From an uncultured Eubacteriales bacterium (GTDB taxonomy: Bacteria; Bacillota; Clostridia; Lachnospirales; Bianqueaceae), in contig OMYN01000004.1 in assembly GCA_900315265.1 (NCBI GenBank), positions 1-64,000 on the forward strand: a stretch of 64,000 bases of DNA. Reading direction: 5' to 3'. Both the position numbers and the translations under genes were made by a program. Shown here piece by piece: positions 7,690 to 16,693 of the stretch; the stretch's first letter is position 1, and every line of letters begins with the position of its first letter. The notes beneath the pieces were generated by a model, which did not search any database, was not told where the DNA came from, and saw only the letters and a program-made list of their open reading frames with translations.

Positions 7690-9240
7690 ATGGATACAGA
7701 GGAAAAGGTTGAACAGCGCCGGAAAGAAGCCGCCAAGCTTAAAAAGAGAAATCAGCGCCGTGAAAAATCTAAAGTTACTCCCAGAGCAAAGCACATACTG
7801 ATCGGTATCGCTGTAGTGATCGCAGCGGCAGCTATCGCTTTTGTGCTGATCTTTCCCAACACGGGTCTTTCCCGGCGTGTTATGACGGCTTTTACCGTCG
7901 GCGATGAGAAGGTCAGTGTCGCTGAATACAGCTATTATTACCGTTCTGCTTACTCCAGCTACTATAATATGATGGTTCAGTATGTCGGTGAAGAAAATGT
8001 ATCGATCGATCGCAGCCAATCCCTGACCAAACAGAAGATGTCCGACGGCACGACCTATGCGGATTATTTCAGTAAACAGGCTATCGACAACCTGACTAAA
8101 ATGATCGTTCTGTCAAGCGAAGCGGAAAAGGCTGATTTCAAGATCAGCGATGATGACCAGAAGCAGTATGACGAACTGATCGATAACATCAAAACGGCTG
8201 CTAAGAGCGCCCATGTCAGCATAAACAGCTACCTGGGTTCTTCCTACGGCCTTGGCTTTAATCTGGATATGTTCAAAAAATGCCTGAAGCGGGAACTTCT
8301 GGCAGATGCCTGGCAGGATCATATCACCAACGATAAAGAATATACCGATGACGAGTATGAATCCTATTATCAGGATCATAAGGATACCATCGATACGGTC
8401 GATATCCGTGTTGAACAATTTGCCGTAAAAGACGCATCAAGTGAAGACAGTTCCTCCGCCGAAGACAGCAGCAGCGAGGCTGTTACCATTGCTGAGTGCG
8501 AGGCAGATGCAAACGCTTTTTACGATCAGGTAACGGATGAACAATCCTTCTCCGATCTGGCTCTGGCCCGCGCTAAAGAAATCGATGGCGAGGATGCCAA
8601 GGATGAGACCCTGTCCAAGAACCAGACCCTTACCGGGCTTGGCTACATCGACACCGATCTGGCTTCCTGGGCATTTGACGCGTCCAGAAAGGCCGGCGAC
8701 AAGACGGTCCTTGAAAACGCCAACAAGACAGCCTACTATGTTGCCTATATCGTCCGTCCCAGAGGAAGAGAAGAGACCAAGGTCGTCAATTTCCGTCAGA
8801 TCCTGATCACGACCAGCTCGGATGATGATCAGGCTGCGATCGATAAAAAGGAAGAAACCGCTCAGATCCTTTATGATAAGTGGCAGGAAGAAGGCGGTTC
8901 GGAAGAGTCTTTCGAAGCTTATGCTGTTTCCAACAGCGAGGATACCAATTCTGCCAAGAACGGCGGCCTTTATGAGAACGCATATCCGGGGCAGATGGTA
9001 ACGCCTATCGATGACTGGCTCTTCGACCCCAGCCGCAAAGCGGGAGATTCCGGTATCGTCCAGAGCTCCTATGGATTCCATCTTCTTTATTATGTAGGCC
9101 AGGGAGATGCCAAGTGGAAGGTAGATGTCGAGAGCGATATGCGTACCGACGACTACAACGAGTACTATGACGGAGTTTCCAAAGATTATACTGTTAAAGA
9201 AAATAAACTGTTTATGAGATACCGCAGCGAACCGATCTGA
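7690..9240 (+). CDS. Membrane-anchored parvulin-type peptidyl-prolyl isomerase (PrsA/SurA-like)
   Basis: About 516 residues. A basic cytoplasmic N terminus precedes one membrane segment (about 34-55, rich in Ile, Ala, Val), so the rest is outside the cell. A SurA-like helical region is followed by a Ser/Asp/Glu linker near 245-265 and a parvulin rotamase domain near 360-480 (FRQILITT, GGLYENAYPGQM, SSYGFHLLYYV). It probably helps fold secreted proteins. There is no lipobox, unlike PrsA, so it is anchored by the helix. I chose the ATG at 7690, 11 bases after AAAGGTGG; a GTG at 7675 lies inside that site. The gene ends at a strong terminator. Confidence 0.85.
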   Translation: MDTEEKVEQRRKEAAKLKKRNQRREKSKVTPRAKHILIGIAVVIAAAAIAFVLIFPNTGLSRRVMTAFTVGDEKVSVAEYSYYYRSAYSSYYNMMVQYVGEENVSIDRSQSLTKQKMSDGTTYADYFSKQAIDNLTKMIVLSSEAEKADFKISDDDQKQYDELIDNIKTAAKSAHVSINSYLGSSYGLGFNLDMFKKCLKRELLADAWQDHITNDKEYTDDEYESYYQDHKDTIDTVDIRVEQFAVKDASSEDSSSAEDSSSEAVTIAECEADANAFYDQVTDEQSFSDLALARAKEIDGEDAKDETLSKNQTLTGLGYIDTDLASWAFDASRKAGDKTVLENANKTAYYVAYIVRPRGREETKVVNFRQILITTSSDDDQAAIDKKEETAQILYDKWQEEGGSEESFEAYAVSNSEDTNSAKNGGLYENAYPGQMVTPIDDWLFDPSRKAGDSGIVQSSYGFHLLYYVGQGDAKWKVDVESDMRTDDYNEYYDGVSKDYTVKENKLFMRYRSEPI

Positions 9241-9279
9241 TGATTTTTGCGCACGGCCTTATATCGCCTGAAACATAGA

Positions 9280-9315
9280 AATACCGCAGGACTGGTTAGT
9301 TCCTGCGGTATTTTT
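9280..9315 (+). terminator. Terminator between the parvulin gene and tmcAL
   Basis: A 12-bp perfect stem AATACCGCAGGA / TCCTGCGGTATT with an 9-base loop is followed by five Ts on the plus strand. It lies between convergent genes and may also stop tmcAL transcripts weakly. Confidence 0.88.
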
Positions 9316-9349
9316 CGTGTCCGGATCATGGCACTGGACAAAGTGCGTT

Positions 9350-10603
9350 TTATACGATCAGCAAAGGTTCTGACAGCTCATTCTGGCAGACAGCAGGGGA
9401 AAGAGAGGCGTATATGCGCGACCAGGTAAGTTCCCGGCGGAACAGGTCCCGGGCCGGGTCCGGAAGATCTTTCATTTGACGGGCAGGGTTGATGATTACG
9501 GGAAGGTCGGCCTTATGGGTCAGCTCGGATAACAGAGGCAGCTGATCTTTTCTAACGCCCAGGACCCGTATATAAGACGGACCTTTGGCAAAGTCATATT
9601 CGTTTTTAAAGCTGCGGCTGATCCCCAGCGTTATATTAAGAAGAATGCGGTTCAAACGCGAAGTCGGATAGCGTTTTGTCTTGATAAGGTCCAGGAATTT
9701 GCTGTAAGACGGTGTCGGCAGAGGGGCCGATATAAGTCTGTTTTCCAGCCCTTCAGCGACTTCGTCAATGTCGGACAGCTTTGCGGCGTCGATGCGGGCC
9801 AGCTGGTCGATCAGATAAGCATAGAATCTTTCGTAGGAAGCCTTGTCAAGAGCCGTGCTGCGGCCTTTTTTATCCCTAAGATAAGGCAGGCTCCCATGTG
9901 GCAGGTAAGGGCTGATATCCTGCCCTTCCAGTGACAAACGGCGGACCGACCGGGCGGACAGGAAACGGTCCGGCCCGGATACCTCAGCCGGGGAGACATC
10001 CTGGTCATGTCCGGAACCTTTTCTGGTGACGGGGATCAGTTTCCAGCCCGGATCCGTGTTTTCTTCTTCTTCCAGGCGGCGGATCGCCTTCAGATACTCC
10101 AGGACCAAAACATCGTTAGGACCGGTGGGTAGAGCCTGCCCCAAAAGATCCTCCAATGCGCGCTGCCGGGCCTGGGCAAAAGGCAAGGGCTCGGACAGAT
10201 ATCTTCGAAGGAGGGTTTGGTAGGCGGGGTCCTCGGGAAACAGTAAAGAGGAAGCTCTTTTCAGCACAGGCAGGTGGGACTCGTCTTCCATACCGAAGGA
10301 CAGGGCATCGATCATGTGACTGTGGTAGAGAAGGCTGACACCGCCGAAGGCAAACCATTCCGCTGTAGCGGCAGCATAGAGGGTGGGCAGTTCCAGGACC
10401 ATGGATACTCCTGACGAAAGAGCCATACGGGTACGGGTGAATTTATCCCACATGGCCGGCTGGGCCCTCTGTACATAATTGCCGCTCATGACAGCAATAA
10501 CGGCATTTTGTGAACAGGAGGGCATAGCCTGCAAGGTCTTTGCCAGATGATAGTCATGACCTTTATGAAACGGATCATATTCACAGATGATGCCTGCTTT
10601 CAA
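9350..10603 (-). CDS. tmcAL: tRNA(Met) cytidine acetate ligase (YlbM family)
   Basis: TmcAL acetylates the wobble cytidine of elongator tRNA-Met using acetate and ATP. The 417-residue product opens with MKAGIICEYDPFHKGHDYHL, whose nucleotidyltransferase HxGH-type motif (HKGH, residues 14-17) is the adenylation site. The segment VMSGNYVQRAQPAMWDKFTR (about 39-58) is diagnostic. The start is a TTG, supported by AAAGGAGG 11 bases upstream and by the family N terminus. It stands alone on the minus strand, converging on the parvulin gene and diverging from groES. Confidence 0.93.
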   Translation of the reverse strand: MKAGIICEYDPFHKGHDYHLAKTLQAMPSCSQNAVIAVMSGNYVQRAQPAMWDKFTRTRMALSSGVSMVLELPTLYAAATAEWFAFGGVSLLYHSHMIDALSFGMEDESHLPVLKRASSLLFPEDPAYQTLLRRYLSEPLPFAQARQRALEDLLGQALPTGPNDVLVLEYLKAIRRLEEEENTDPGWKLIPVTRKGSGHDQDVSPAEVSGPDRFLSARSVRRLSLEGQDISPYLPHGSLPYLRDKKGRSTALDKASYERFYAYLIDQLARIDAAKLSDIDEVAEGLENRLISAPLPTPSYSKFLDLIKTKRYPTSRLNRILLNITLGISRSFKNEYDFAKGPSYIRVLGVRKDQLPLLSELTHKADLPVIINPARQMKDLPDPARDLFRRELTWSRIYASLSPAVCQNELSEPLLIV

Positions 10604-10767
10604 GACTTTCAGCGCCTCCTTTCTTTTGGCTTATTATAGGGGCGGTGCGCCGGACTCGTCAATCGAAGAAAGGTTCTTCTTATTTTATAAAAATGAGTAA
10701 AACAGCGATAAAATGAGATAAATAGAGATTAAAAGAGAATATGGTCAATAATTCGATTTTTTATTAT

Positions 10768-10796
10768 TTGCACGCGCACAGTAAAAACGCTAATAT
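10768..10796 (+). promoter_or_regulatory. groESL promoter
   Basis: TTGCAC (10768-10773), a 17-base spacer and TAATAT (10791-10796). The -10 box sits inside the 14-bp perfect palindrome CGCTAATATTAGCG (10788-10801), a possible second operator besides CIRCE. Confidence 0.75.
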
Positions 10797-10809
10797 TAGC
10801 GATAGTTGG

Positions 10810-10836
10810 TTAGCACTCAAAGCAAATGAGTGCTAA
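10810..10836 (+). promoter_or_regulatory. CIRCE element (HrcA operator)
   Basis: A perfect consensus TTAGCACTC-N9-GAGTGCTAA starts about 14 bases after the -10 box, so HrcA bound here would block transcription initiation of groESL outside heat shock. hrcA itself is not in the window. Confidence 0.98.
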
Positions 10837-10873
10837 TAAATAAAGAGCTTGATTACTAAGGAGGGTTTATATT

Positions 10874-11161
10874 ATGAAGATAAGACCATTAGGCGACAAA
10901 GTCGTCGTTAAACAGCTCGAAGCAGTGGAGACTACCAAATCCGGTATCATCCTGACCGGCAATGCTAAGGAAAAACCTCAGGCTGCCGAAGTCATCGCAG
11001 TCGGCCCCGGCGGAACCGTAGACGGTAAAGAAGTTAAGATGGAAGTTAAACCTGGTCAGAAGGTTATGTATTCGAAATATGCCGGCACCGAGGTTAAACT
11101 GGAAGATGAAGAATATATCATTCTGAAGCAGAGTGATATTCTGGCGATCGTAGAAGATTAA
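10874..11161 (+). CDS. groES: Co-chaperonin GroES
   Basis: GroES is the heptameric lid of the GroEL chamber. The 95-residue protein is of normal length: MKIRPLGDKVVVKQLE at the start, the mobile loop ETTKSGIILTGNAKEKPQ (about 19-36), and the VGPGG and KYAGTEV motifs. An AAGGAGG site lies 8 bases before the ATG. It is first in the CIRCE-controlled operon with groEL, 24 bases upstream. Confidence 0.98.
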   Translation: MKIRPLGDKVVVKQLEAVETTKSGIILTGNAKEKPQAAEVIAVGPGGTVDGKEVKMEVKPGQKVMYSKYAGTEVKLEDEEYIILKQSDILAIVED

Positions 11162-12808
<1,647 letters not shown>

Positions 12809-12837
12809 TTTTAAAACAGATTCATACAGGAACGATG

Positions 12838-12866
12838 AAGGCCGGCTGCTCGAAGCAGCCGGCCTT
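12838..12866 (+). terminator. Hairpin after groEL
   Basis: A 13-bp perfect stem AAGGCCGGCTGCT / AGCAGCCGGCCTT with a three-base loop. It lacks a proper T run (TTAAAC follows), so it may protect the 3' end as much as terminate. Confidence 0.6.
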
Positions 12867-12875
12867 AAACATGTT

Positions 12876-12904
12876 GTGACAAATCAAAAAATATATGGTA
12901 TGAT
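12876..12904 (+). promoter_or_regulatory. Promoter of the AraC regulator-ispF pair
   Basis: GTGACA (12876-12881), a 17-base spacer and TATGAT (12899-12904) lie 75 bases before the regulator start. Confidence 0.6.
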
Positions 12905-12978
12905 AATTGTCATTCGGATCTTTCCAAGCGGTCCCCGCATAGGGACCGGATTCGTGATTTTTCGTTAATAGGAGTTTT

Positions 12979-13803
12979 ATGGACGCGTTCACTATCTGTG
13001 CTGATTCGTATAACCCGAATGTTCTCTTTCATTACCTGGACGACGCCGGCTATGAAATGAAGGAGCACAGTCATGATTTTCTGATGTTGTATTATGCCCC
13101 ATCCGGAAGCTGTACGGTCATGATCGATCATACCGATTACCAGCTTGAACAAGGCGATATAGCCGTGATCAGCGCCCATCATCTTCACGGACACAGAAAA
13201 AGCCAGTCGCCTATTTTCCATTTGGGATATGAGAATCTTTATGTTAAAGGATGCCCTGTCAATTCTCTCCCTGTAGATCATCCGGTCGTTACTCCCAAAA
13301 GATATGCCCGTCAGATCTATTCCTGCTATCGGGCTATCATGGAAGAGCAGAGCGAAAAAGAAGCCGGCTGGGAGCTGATGACCCGAGTCAAAAGCATTGA
13401 GTTTCTGACCTGGCTGATCAAAGAGATCATGCCGCAGGAAAGTCCCAAACTGGACCAGTATATCCAGCTGAAAATGTATGATAAGGGGACGATCGCCCGC
13501 ATGATCACAGCCTACTTCAAAGAGAATTATATGAAGAAGATCTCGGTCGAGGAGCTTTCTCACTATACTTACCTGAGTACGACTTATGTCACCAAGATCT
13601 TTAAAGAGGAAACAGGCAGTACCCCAATCAATTACCTGATCTCGATCCGGATGAATAAGGCGAAAGATCTGCTTCAGGATCAAACTTTATCTGTCAAAGA
13701 AGTGGCCAAGTCAGTAGGTTATGACGACCCTTATTACTTCAGTAAACTTTTTAAGAAACATTGCGGTATCTCACCGACCCTGTACCGGAAGGAAGGAAAA
13801 TAA
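12979..13803 (+). CDS. AraC-family transcriptional regulator
   Basis: A 274-residue AraC/XylS regulator. An N-terminal cupin-like sensing domain (about 10-100; EHSHDFLMLYYAPSGSCTVM and YQLEQGDIAVISAHHLHGH) is followed by a C-terminal double helix-turn-helix (about 175-270; ISVEELSHYTYLSTTYVTKI and SVKEVAKSVGYDDPYYFSKL, then FKKHCGISPTLYR). AraC proteins with this layout usually sense sugars and regulate neighbouring catabolic genes, but the only close neighbour is ispF, one base downstream. The ligand and targets cannot be inferred here. The start has a TAGGAG site at proper spacing. Confidence 0.92.
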   Translation: MDAFTICADSYNPNVLFHYLDDAGYEMKEHSHDFLMLYYAPSGSCTVMIDHTDYQLEQGDIAVISAHHLHGHRKSQSPIFHLGYENLYVKGCPVNSLPVDHPVVTPKRYARQIYSCYRAIMEEQSEKEAGWELMTRVKSIEFLTWLIKEIMPQESPKLDQYIQLKMYDKGTIARMITAYFKENYMKKISVEELSHYTYLSTTYVTKIFKEETGSTPINYLISIRMNKAKDLLQDQTLSVKEVAKSVGYDDPYYFSKLFKKHCGISPTLYRKEGK

Positions 13804-13804
13804 T

Positions 13805-14308
13805 ATGATCCCTGTAAGAGTAGGCATGGGGTATGATGTCCACCGCCTGACCGAAGGAAGGAAACTGATCCTGGGAGGGATAGAGATCCCTTTTGAGAAA
13901 GGACTGGAAGGACATTCGGATGCCGATGTCCTTGTCCATGCTATCATGGATGCGATCATAGGTGCGCTGGGAGAAGGAGATATAGGTCACTGGTTTCCGG
14001 ATACGGACGACTCTTATTTAAATATTTCCAGCCTGGTGCTGCTGAAAAAAGTGGTCGGCCGCATGAAGGAGGAAAATTACGGGATCGGAAATATCGATGC
14101 CTGTCTGATTGCTCAGCGGCCCAAGATCGCCCCTTACATTCCCGCTATGAAAAAGACTCTGTGCCGGACTATGCAGATCGATGAGCAGGCATTGAATCTG
14201 AAAGCAACTACTGAGGAAAAGCTTGGTTTTACCGGCAGAGGCGAAGGAATGGCTGCTCAGGCTGTCTGCCTCCTGGTCAGGCAAGAGGAAGATTGCGAAA
14301 GAATTTGA
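13805..14308 (+). CDS. ispF: 2-C-methyl-D-erythritol 2,4-cyclodiphosphate synthase
   Basis: IspF makes the cyclodiphosphate in the MEP isoprenoid pathway, also represented here by dxr and ispG. The 167-residue product has the family start VGMGYDVHRL with metal ligands Asp11 and His13, GHSDADVLVHAIMDA (third ligand His), the LKATTEEKLGFTGRGEG motif and normal length. An in-frame reading further upstream exists but overlaps the AraC gene; the ATG at 13805 matches the family and has AAGGAAGG upstream. Co-transcription with the AraC gene is likely because only one base separates them. Confidence 0.97.
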   Translation: MIPVRVGMGYDVHRLTEGRKLILGGIEIPFEKGLEGHSDADVLVHAIMDAIIGALGEGDIGHWFPDTDDSYLNISSLVLLKKVVGRMKEENYGIGNIDACLIAQRPKIAPYIPAMKKTLCRTMQIDEQALNLKATTEEKLGFTGRGEGMAAQAVCLLVRQEEDCERI

Positions 14309-14317
14309 GAAAAATCG

Positions 14318-14346
14318 TTGACATTAATTTGTGACTGTGATAGTAT
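14318..14346 (+). promoter_or_regulatory. Promoter of the tRNA cluster
   Basis: A consensus TTGACA (14318-14323), a 17-base spacer and TAGTAT (14341-14346), starting 9 bases after the ispF stop. Confidence 0.85.
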
Positions 14347-14404
14347 AACCATTGTCGCGAACGAAGAAGCCACTTCGAACTGGTTTCGATGGGGTTGACG
14401 CGCT

Positions 14405-14491
14405 GCCGGAATGGCGGAATTGGCAGACGCACAGGACTTAAAATCCTGCGGGACTTATCATCCCGTACCGGTTCGACCCCGGTTTCCGGCA
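14405..14491 (+). tRNA. tRNA-Leu (anticodon TAA)
   Basis: The acceptor arms GCCGGAA and TTCCGGC pair fully. The anticodon loop contains TAA (CTTAAAA), a long variable arm (GCGGGACTTATCATCCCGT) marks a class II tRNA, and the T arm is CCGGTTCGACCCCGG. No CCA is encoded. Confidence 0.96.
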
Positions 14492-14496
14492 TACAT

Positions 14497-14569
<73 letters not shown>

Positions 14570-14656
14570 TCGATCATCGATGGGATATCGGTCATTGATA
14601 CCGTATCGTGTCAATGATTAGCAGACGATGCAAAACATCAGTGCTGCTGGTGCTTT

Positions 14657-14727
14657 GCGGGTGTAGTTCAATGGTAGAACACTAGCCCTCCAAGCTAGAT
14701 ACGAGGGTCCGATTCCCTTCACCCGCT
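14657..14727 (+). tRNA. tRNA-Gly (anticodon TCC)
   Basis: Arms GCGGGTG / CACCCGC, D arm AGTTCAATGGTAGAAC, anticodon loop CCTCCAA, T loop GGTCCGATTCC. 71 bases; no CCA encoded. The 87-base spacer from tRNA-Phe contains the short inverted repeat TCATTGA / TCAATGA, perhaps a processing structure. Confidence 0.95.
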
Positions 14728-14730
14728 TAT

Positions 14731-14804
14731 GCGTGCATAGCTCAGCTGGATAGAGCGTCTGGCTACGGACCAGAAGGCCGCGGGTTCGAATCCTACTGCA
14801 CGCA
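14731..14804 (+). tRNA. tRNA-Arg (anticodon ACG)
   Basis: Arms GCGTGCA / TGCACGC, D arm AGCTCAGCTGGATAGAGC, anticodon loop CTACGGA, T arm CGGGTTCGAATCCTA. 74 bases; no CCA encoded. The ACG anticodon needs TadA to make inosine. Last gene of the cluster. Confidence 0.96.
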
Positions 14805-14809
14805 CTGAA

Positions 14810-14841
14810 AAGAGAACTGATCATGTCAGTTCTCTTTTTTT
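14810..14841 (+). terminator. Terminator of the tRNA cluster
   Basis: An 11-bp perfect stem AAGAGAACTGA / TCAGTTCTCTT with a five-base loop and a seven-T tail; also positioned to serve convergent comM. Confidence 0.92.
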
Positions 14842-14861
14842 GTGTCTTATTACAACGCTTG

Positions 14862-16403
14862 TCAGATACGGTCCTCGATTGAGGGAGAATAGCGGTACTG
14901 CAGAGCTTCTATCAGGTGTTCCCTTTCAATGGTCAGAGATTCGTCGATATCCGCCAGGGTGCGGGCCGTCTTTAATAACTTATGGTAGGCGCGCATGGAC
15001 AGAGACAGGTTTTCCATAACCTTGGCCAGAAAGTTTTTTTCTGTGCTTCCAAGAGGGCAAAAGGCTTCTATCTCTTTAACGTTCATGCGGGAATTATACA
15101 TGGTCCCCGATTGAAAACGATTTTGCTGCATCCGGGTGGCACGCAGGATCTGCTCCCGGGCCTTGGCAAATGTAAGGACTGAGGGTTTATCCATATCAGA
15201 AGGGTCGACAGGTCTGAGATTGAGTACAAGATCGATACGGTCCAGTATGGGAGAGTTGATTTTCTGATAATACTGACGGATGCGGAAAGAGGAGCAGGTA
15301 CACCGGCTTTTATCGGGAAAATAACCGCATGGGCATGGATTCATGGCTCCGATCAGCAGAAAGTCAGCCGGGTAGACAAAATCCCCCTGAAGGCGGCTGA
15401 CACGGATCTTGTGTTCCTCCAAAGGCTCCCGCAGGCCTTCCAGAGAGGACCTTCGGATCTCGGCGAACTCATCTAAAAATAAGATCCCTTTGTGAGCCAG
15501 CGTCACTTCGCCCGGTTTAGGCATAAGGCCGCCGCCTAACAGGGCCTGGTCGGTGATGGAATGGTGAGGCTGACGGAAAGGCCTTTCTGTCATCAATGAA
15601 CAACCGGCAGGTAGAAGTCCGCTGCAGCTGTAGATCTGAGTCAGTTCCAGTTTTTCCTGATAGGAAAGGGGAGGCATCAAAGAAGGAAGGCAGCGCGAGA
15701 GCAGCGTCTTCCCGCAGCCGGGAGGTCCGATCAGCAATAGATTGTGCATACCGGATGCGGCTATGACCAGCAAATGTTTGGCTATCTCCTGCCCTTTTAT
15801 TGAATCAAATAAAGATGGCCCTGGAGAAATTTCCGATCCCTCGGCGGGATGGGAGGGCTCAAGGCGGATCTTATGGGTCAGGACCTGAAGAGCCTCGGAC
15901 AGACTATGAAGCCCGCAGACGGAAAGAGACGAGCACAGCGCCCCTTCCCGGGCATTTTCCAAAGGAAGGTACAAGGCTTTGGGAGCAGGGTCGAGTCCAC
16001 TGACGGAACCGGCTATAGATAAGGCGCCGTATAATGGTTTTACAGTTCCGGATAAAGATAATTGGCCCAGAAAGACGGCCTGTGATAAAGCCTTTCCCGG
16101 GATCAATCCCAGACAGGCGGCAATCAGAAGGGCAATGGGCAGGTCTAATATTTTCGTGGCGGCGCCTGTTAAAGACGCGACCCTGGGATCGATGGGACGG
16201 ATGTTTACGGTGATACGGGAAGCCGGAAGAGTGATGCCCGCGCTTTTTAAAGCACTTCTGATCCGTTCTCTGGTATCGGTCTCTGTGCCGCTTGAAAGTC
16301 CCACGATGGTAAAAGAAGGAAGACCGTTGCCGATATAGCATTCGATCTCCAGGGGAAGGGCAGATAAACCGACGATGACGGCCCCTTTTGTTGTCTGATA
16401 CAT
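14862..16403 (-). CDS. comM: YifB/ComM-family AAA+ ATPase (Mg chelatase-like)
   Basis: ComM-family hexameric helicases promote branch migration during integration of transforming DNA. The 513-residue protein has the N-terminal ChlI-like domain (GLPSFTIVGLSSGTETDTRERI), Walker A GPPGCGKTLLSR near residue 225, Walker B ILFLDEF, and the cysteine-rich CPCGYFPDKSRCTCS segment typical of the family. A TTAGGAGG site precedes the ATG. It lies divergent from dprA, another transformation gene, a neighbourhood common in Clostridia. The rest of the competence machinery is outside the window, so function in uptake of DNA is inferred only from family. Confidence 0.93.
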   Translation of the reverse strand: MYQTTKGAVIVGLSALPLEIECYIGNGLPSFTIVGLSSGTETDTRERIRSALKSAGITLPASRITVNIRPIDPRVASLTGAATKILDLPIALLIAACLGLIPGKALSQAVFLGQLSLSGTVKPLYGALSIAGSVSGLDPAPKALYLPLENAREGALCSSLSVCGLHSLSEALQVLTHKIRLEPSHPAEGSEISPGPSLFDSIKGQEIAKHLLVIAASGMHNLLLIGPPGCGKTLLSRCLPSLMPPLSYQEKLELTQIYSCSGLLPAGCSLMTERPFRQPHHSITDQALLGGGLMPKPGEVTLAHKGILFLDEFAEIRRSSLEGLREPLEEHKIRVSRLQGDFVYPADFLLIGAMNPCPCGYFPDKSRCTCSSFRIRQYYQKINSPILDRIDLVLNLRPVDPSDMDKPSVLTFAKAREQILRATRMQQNRFQSGTMYNSRMNVKEIEAFCPLGSTEKNFLAKVMENLSLSMRAYHKLLKTARTLADIDESLTIEREHLIEALQYRYSPSIEDRI

Positions 16404-16560
16404 ATAATGCCTCCTAATAAATGGTTCCGATGATAGTATCGCGGAAAATCATGAGCTGGAAGTCCCGGAGCAGTCTGATTTGAAAATTGTGGATAAAACA
16501 GTGCCGTACAGGACAATATTTCCCGGACGTAACCATGACCTTCGACGTCAAATTTTGAGT

Positions 16561-16620
16561 AGAATATAACAAATATATAATATATTATAAAATTATATAC
16601 ATAAAATAATTATAATTACG
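16561..16620. other. Very AT-rich tract upstream of dprA
   Basis: About 60 bases are almost pure A and T (AATATATAATATATTATAAA and similar), in sharp contrast with neighbouring genes near 50 percent GC. The whole 16404-16693 gap holds the comM start signals on one side and the dprA promoter on the other, and no gene that I can see. The tract may act as an UP element or a melting region. Confidence 0.6.
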
Positions 16621-16629
16621 GCAAAAGTG

Positions 16630-16658
16630 TATACAAATCGACTTTATAAGTTTATAAT
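16630..16658 (+). promoter_or_regulatory. Probable dprA promoter
   Basis: TATACA (16630-16635), a 17-base spacer and a perfect TATAAT (16653-16658), preceded by the AT-rich tract. A transcript would begin near 16665. Confidence 0.55.
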
Positions 16659-16693
16659 CAAGGTATTGTTTGGAGCACGGTCCCTTCCTCGTG

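Noticed and set aside
14570-14656. Possible fifth tRNA or small RNA between tRNA-Phe and tRNA-Gly
   Set aside because: No cloverleaf can be drawn; only short inverted repeats are present.
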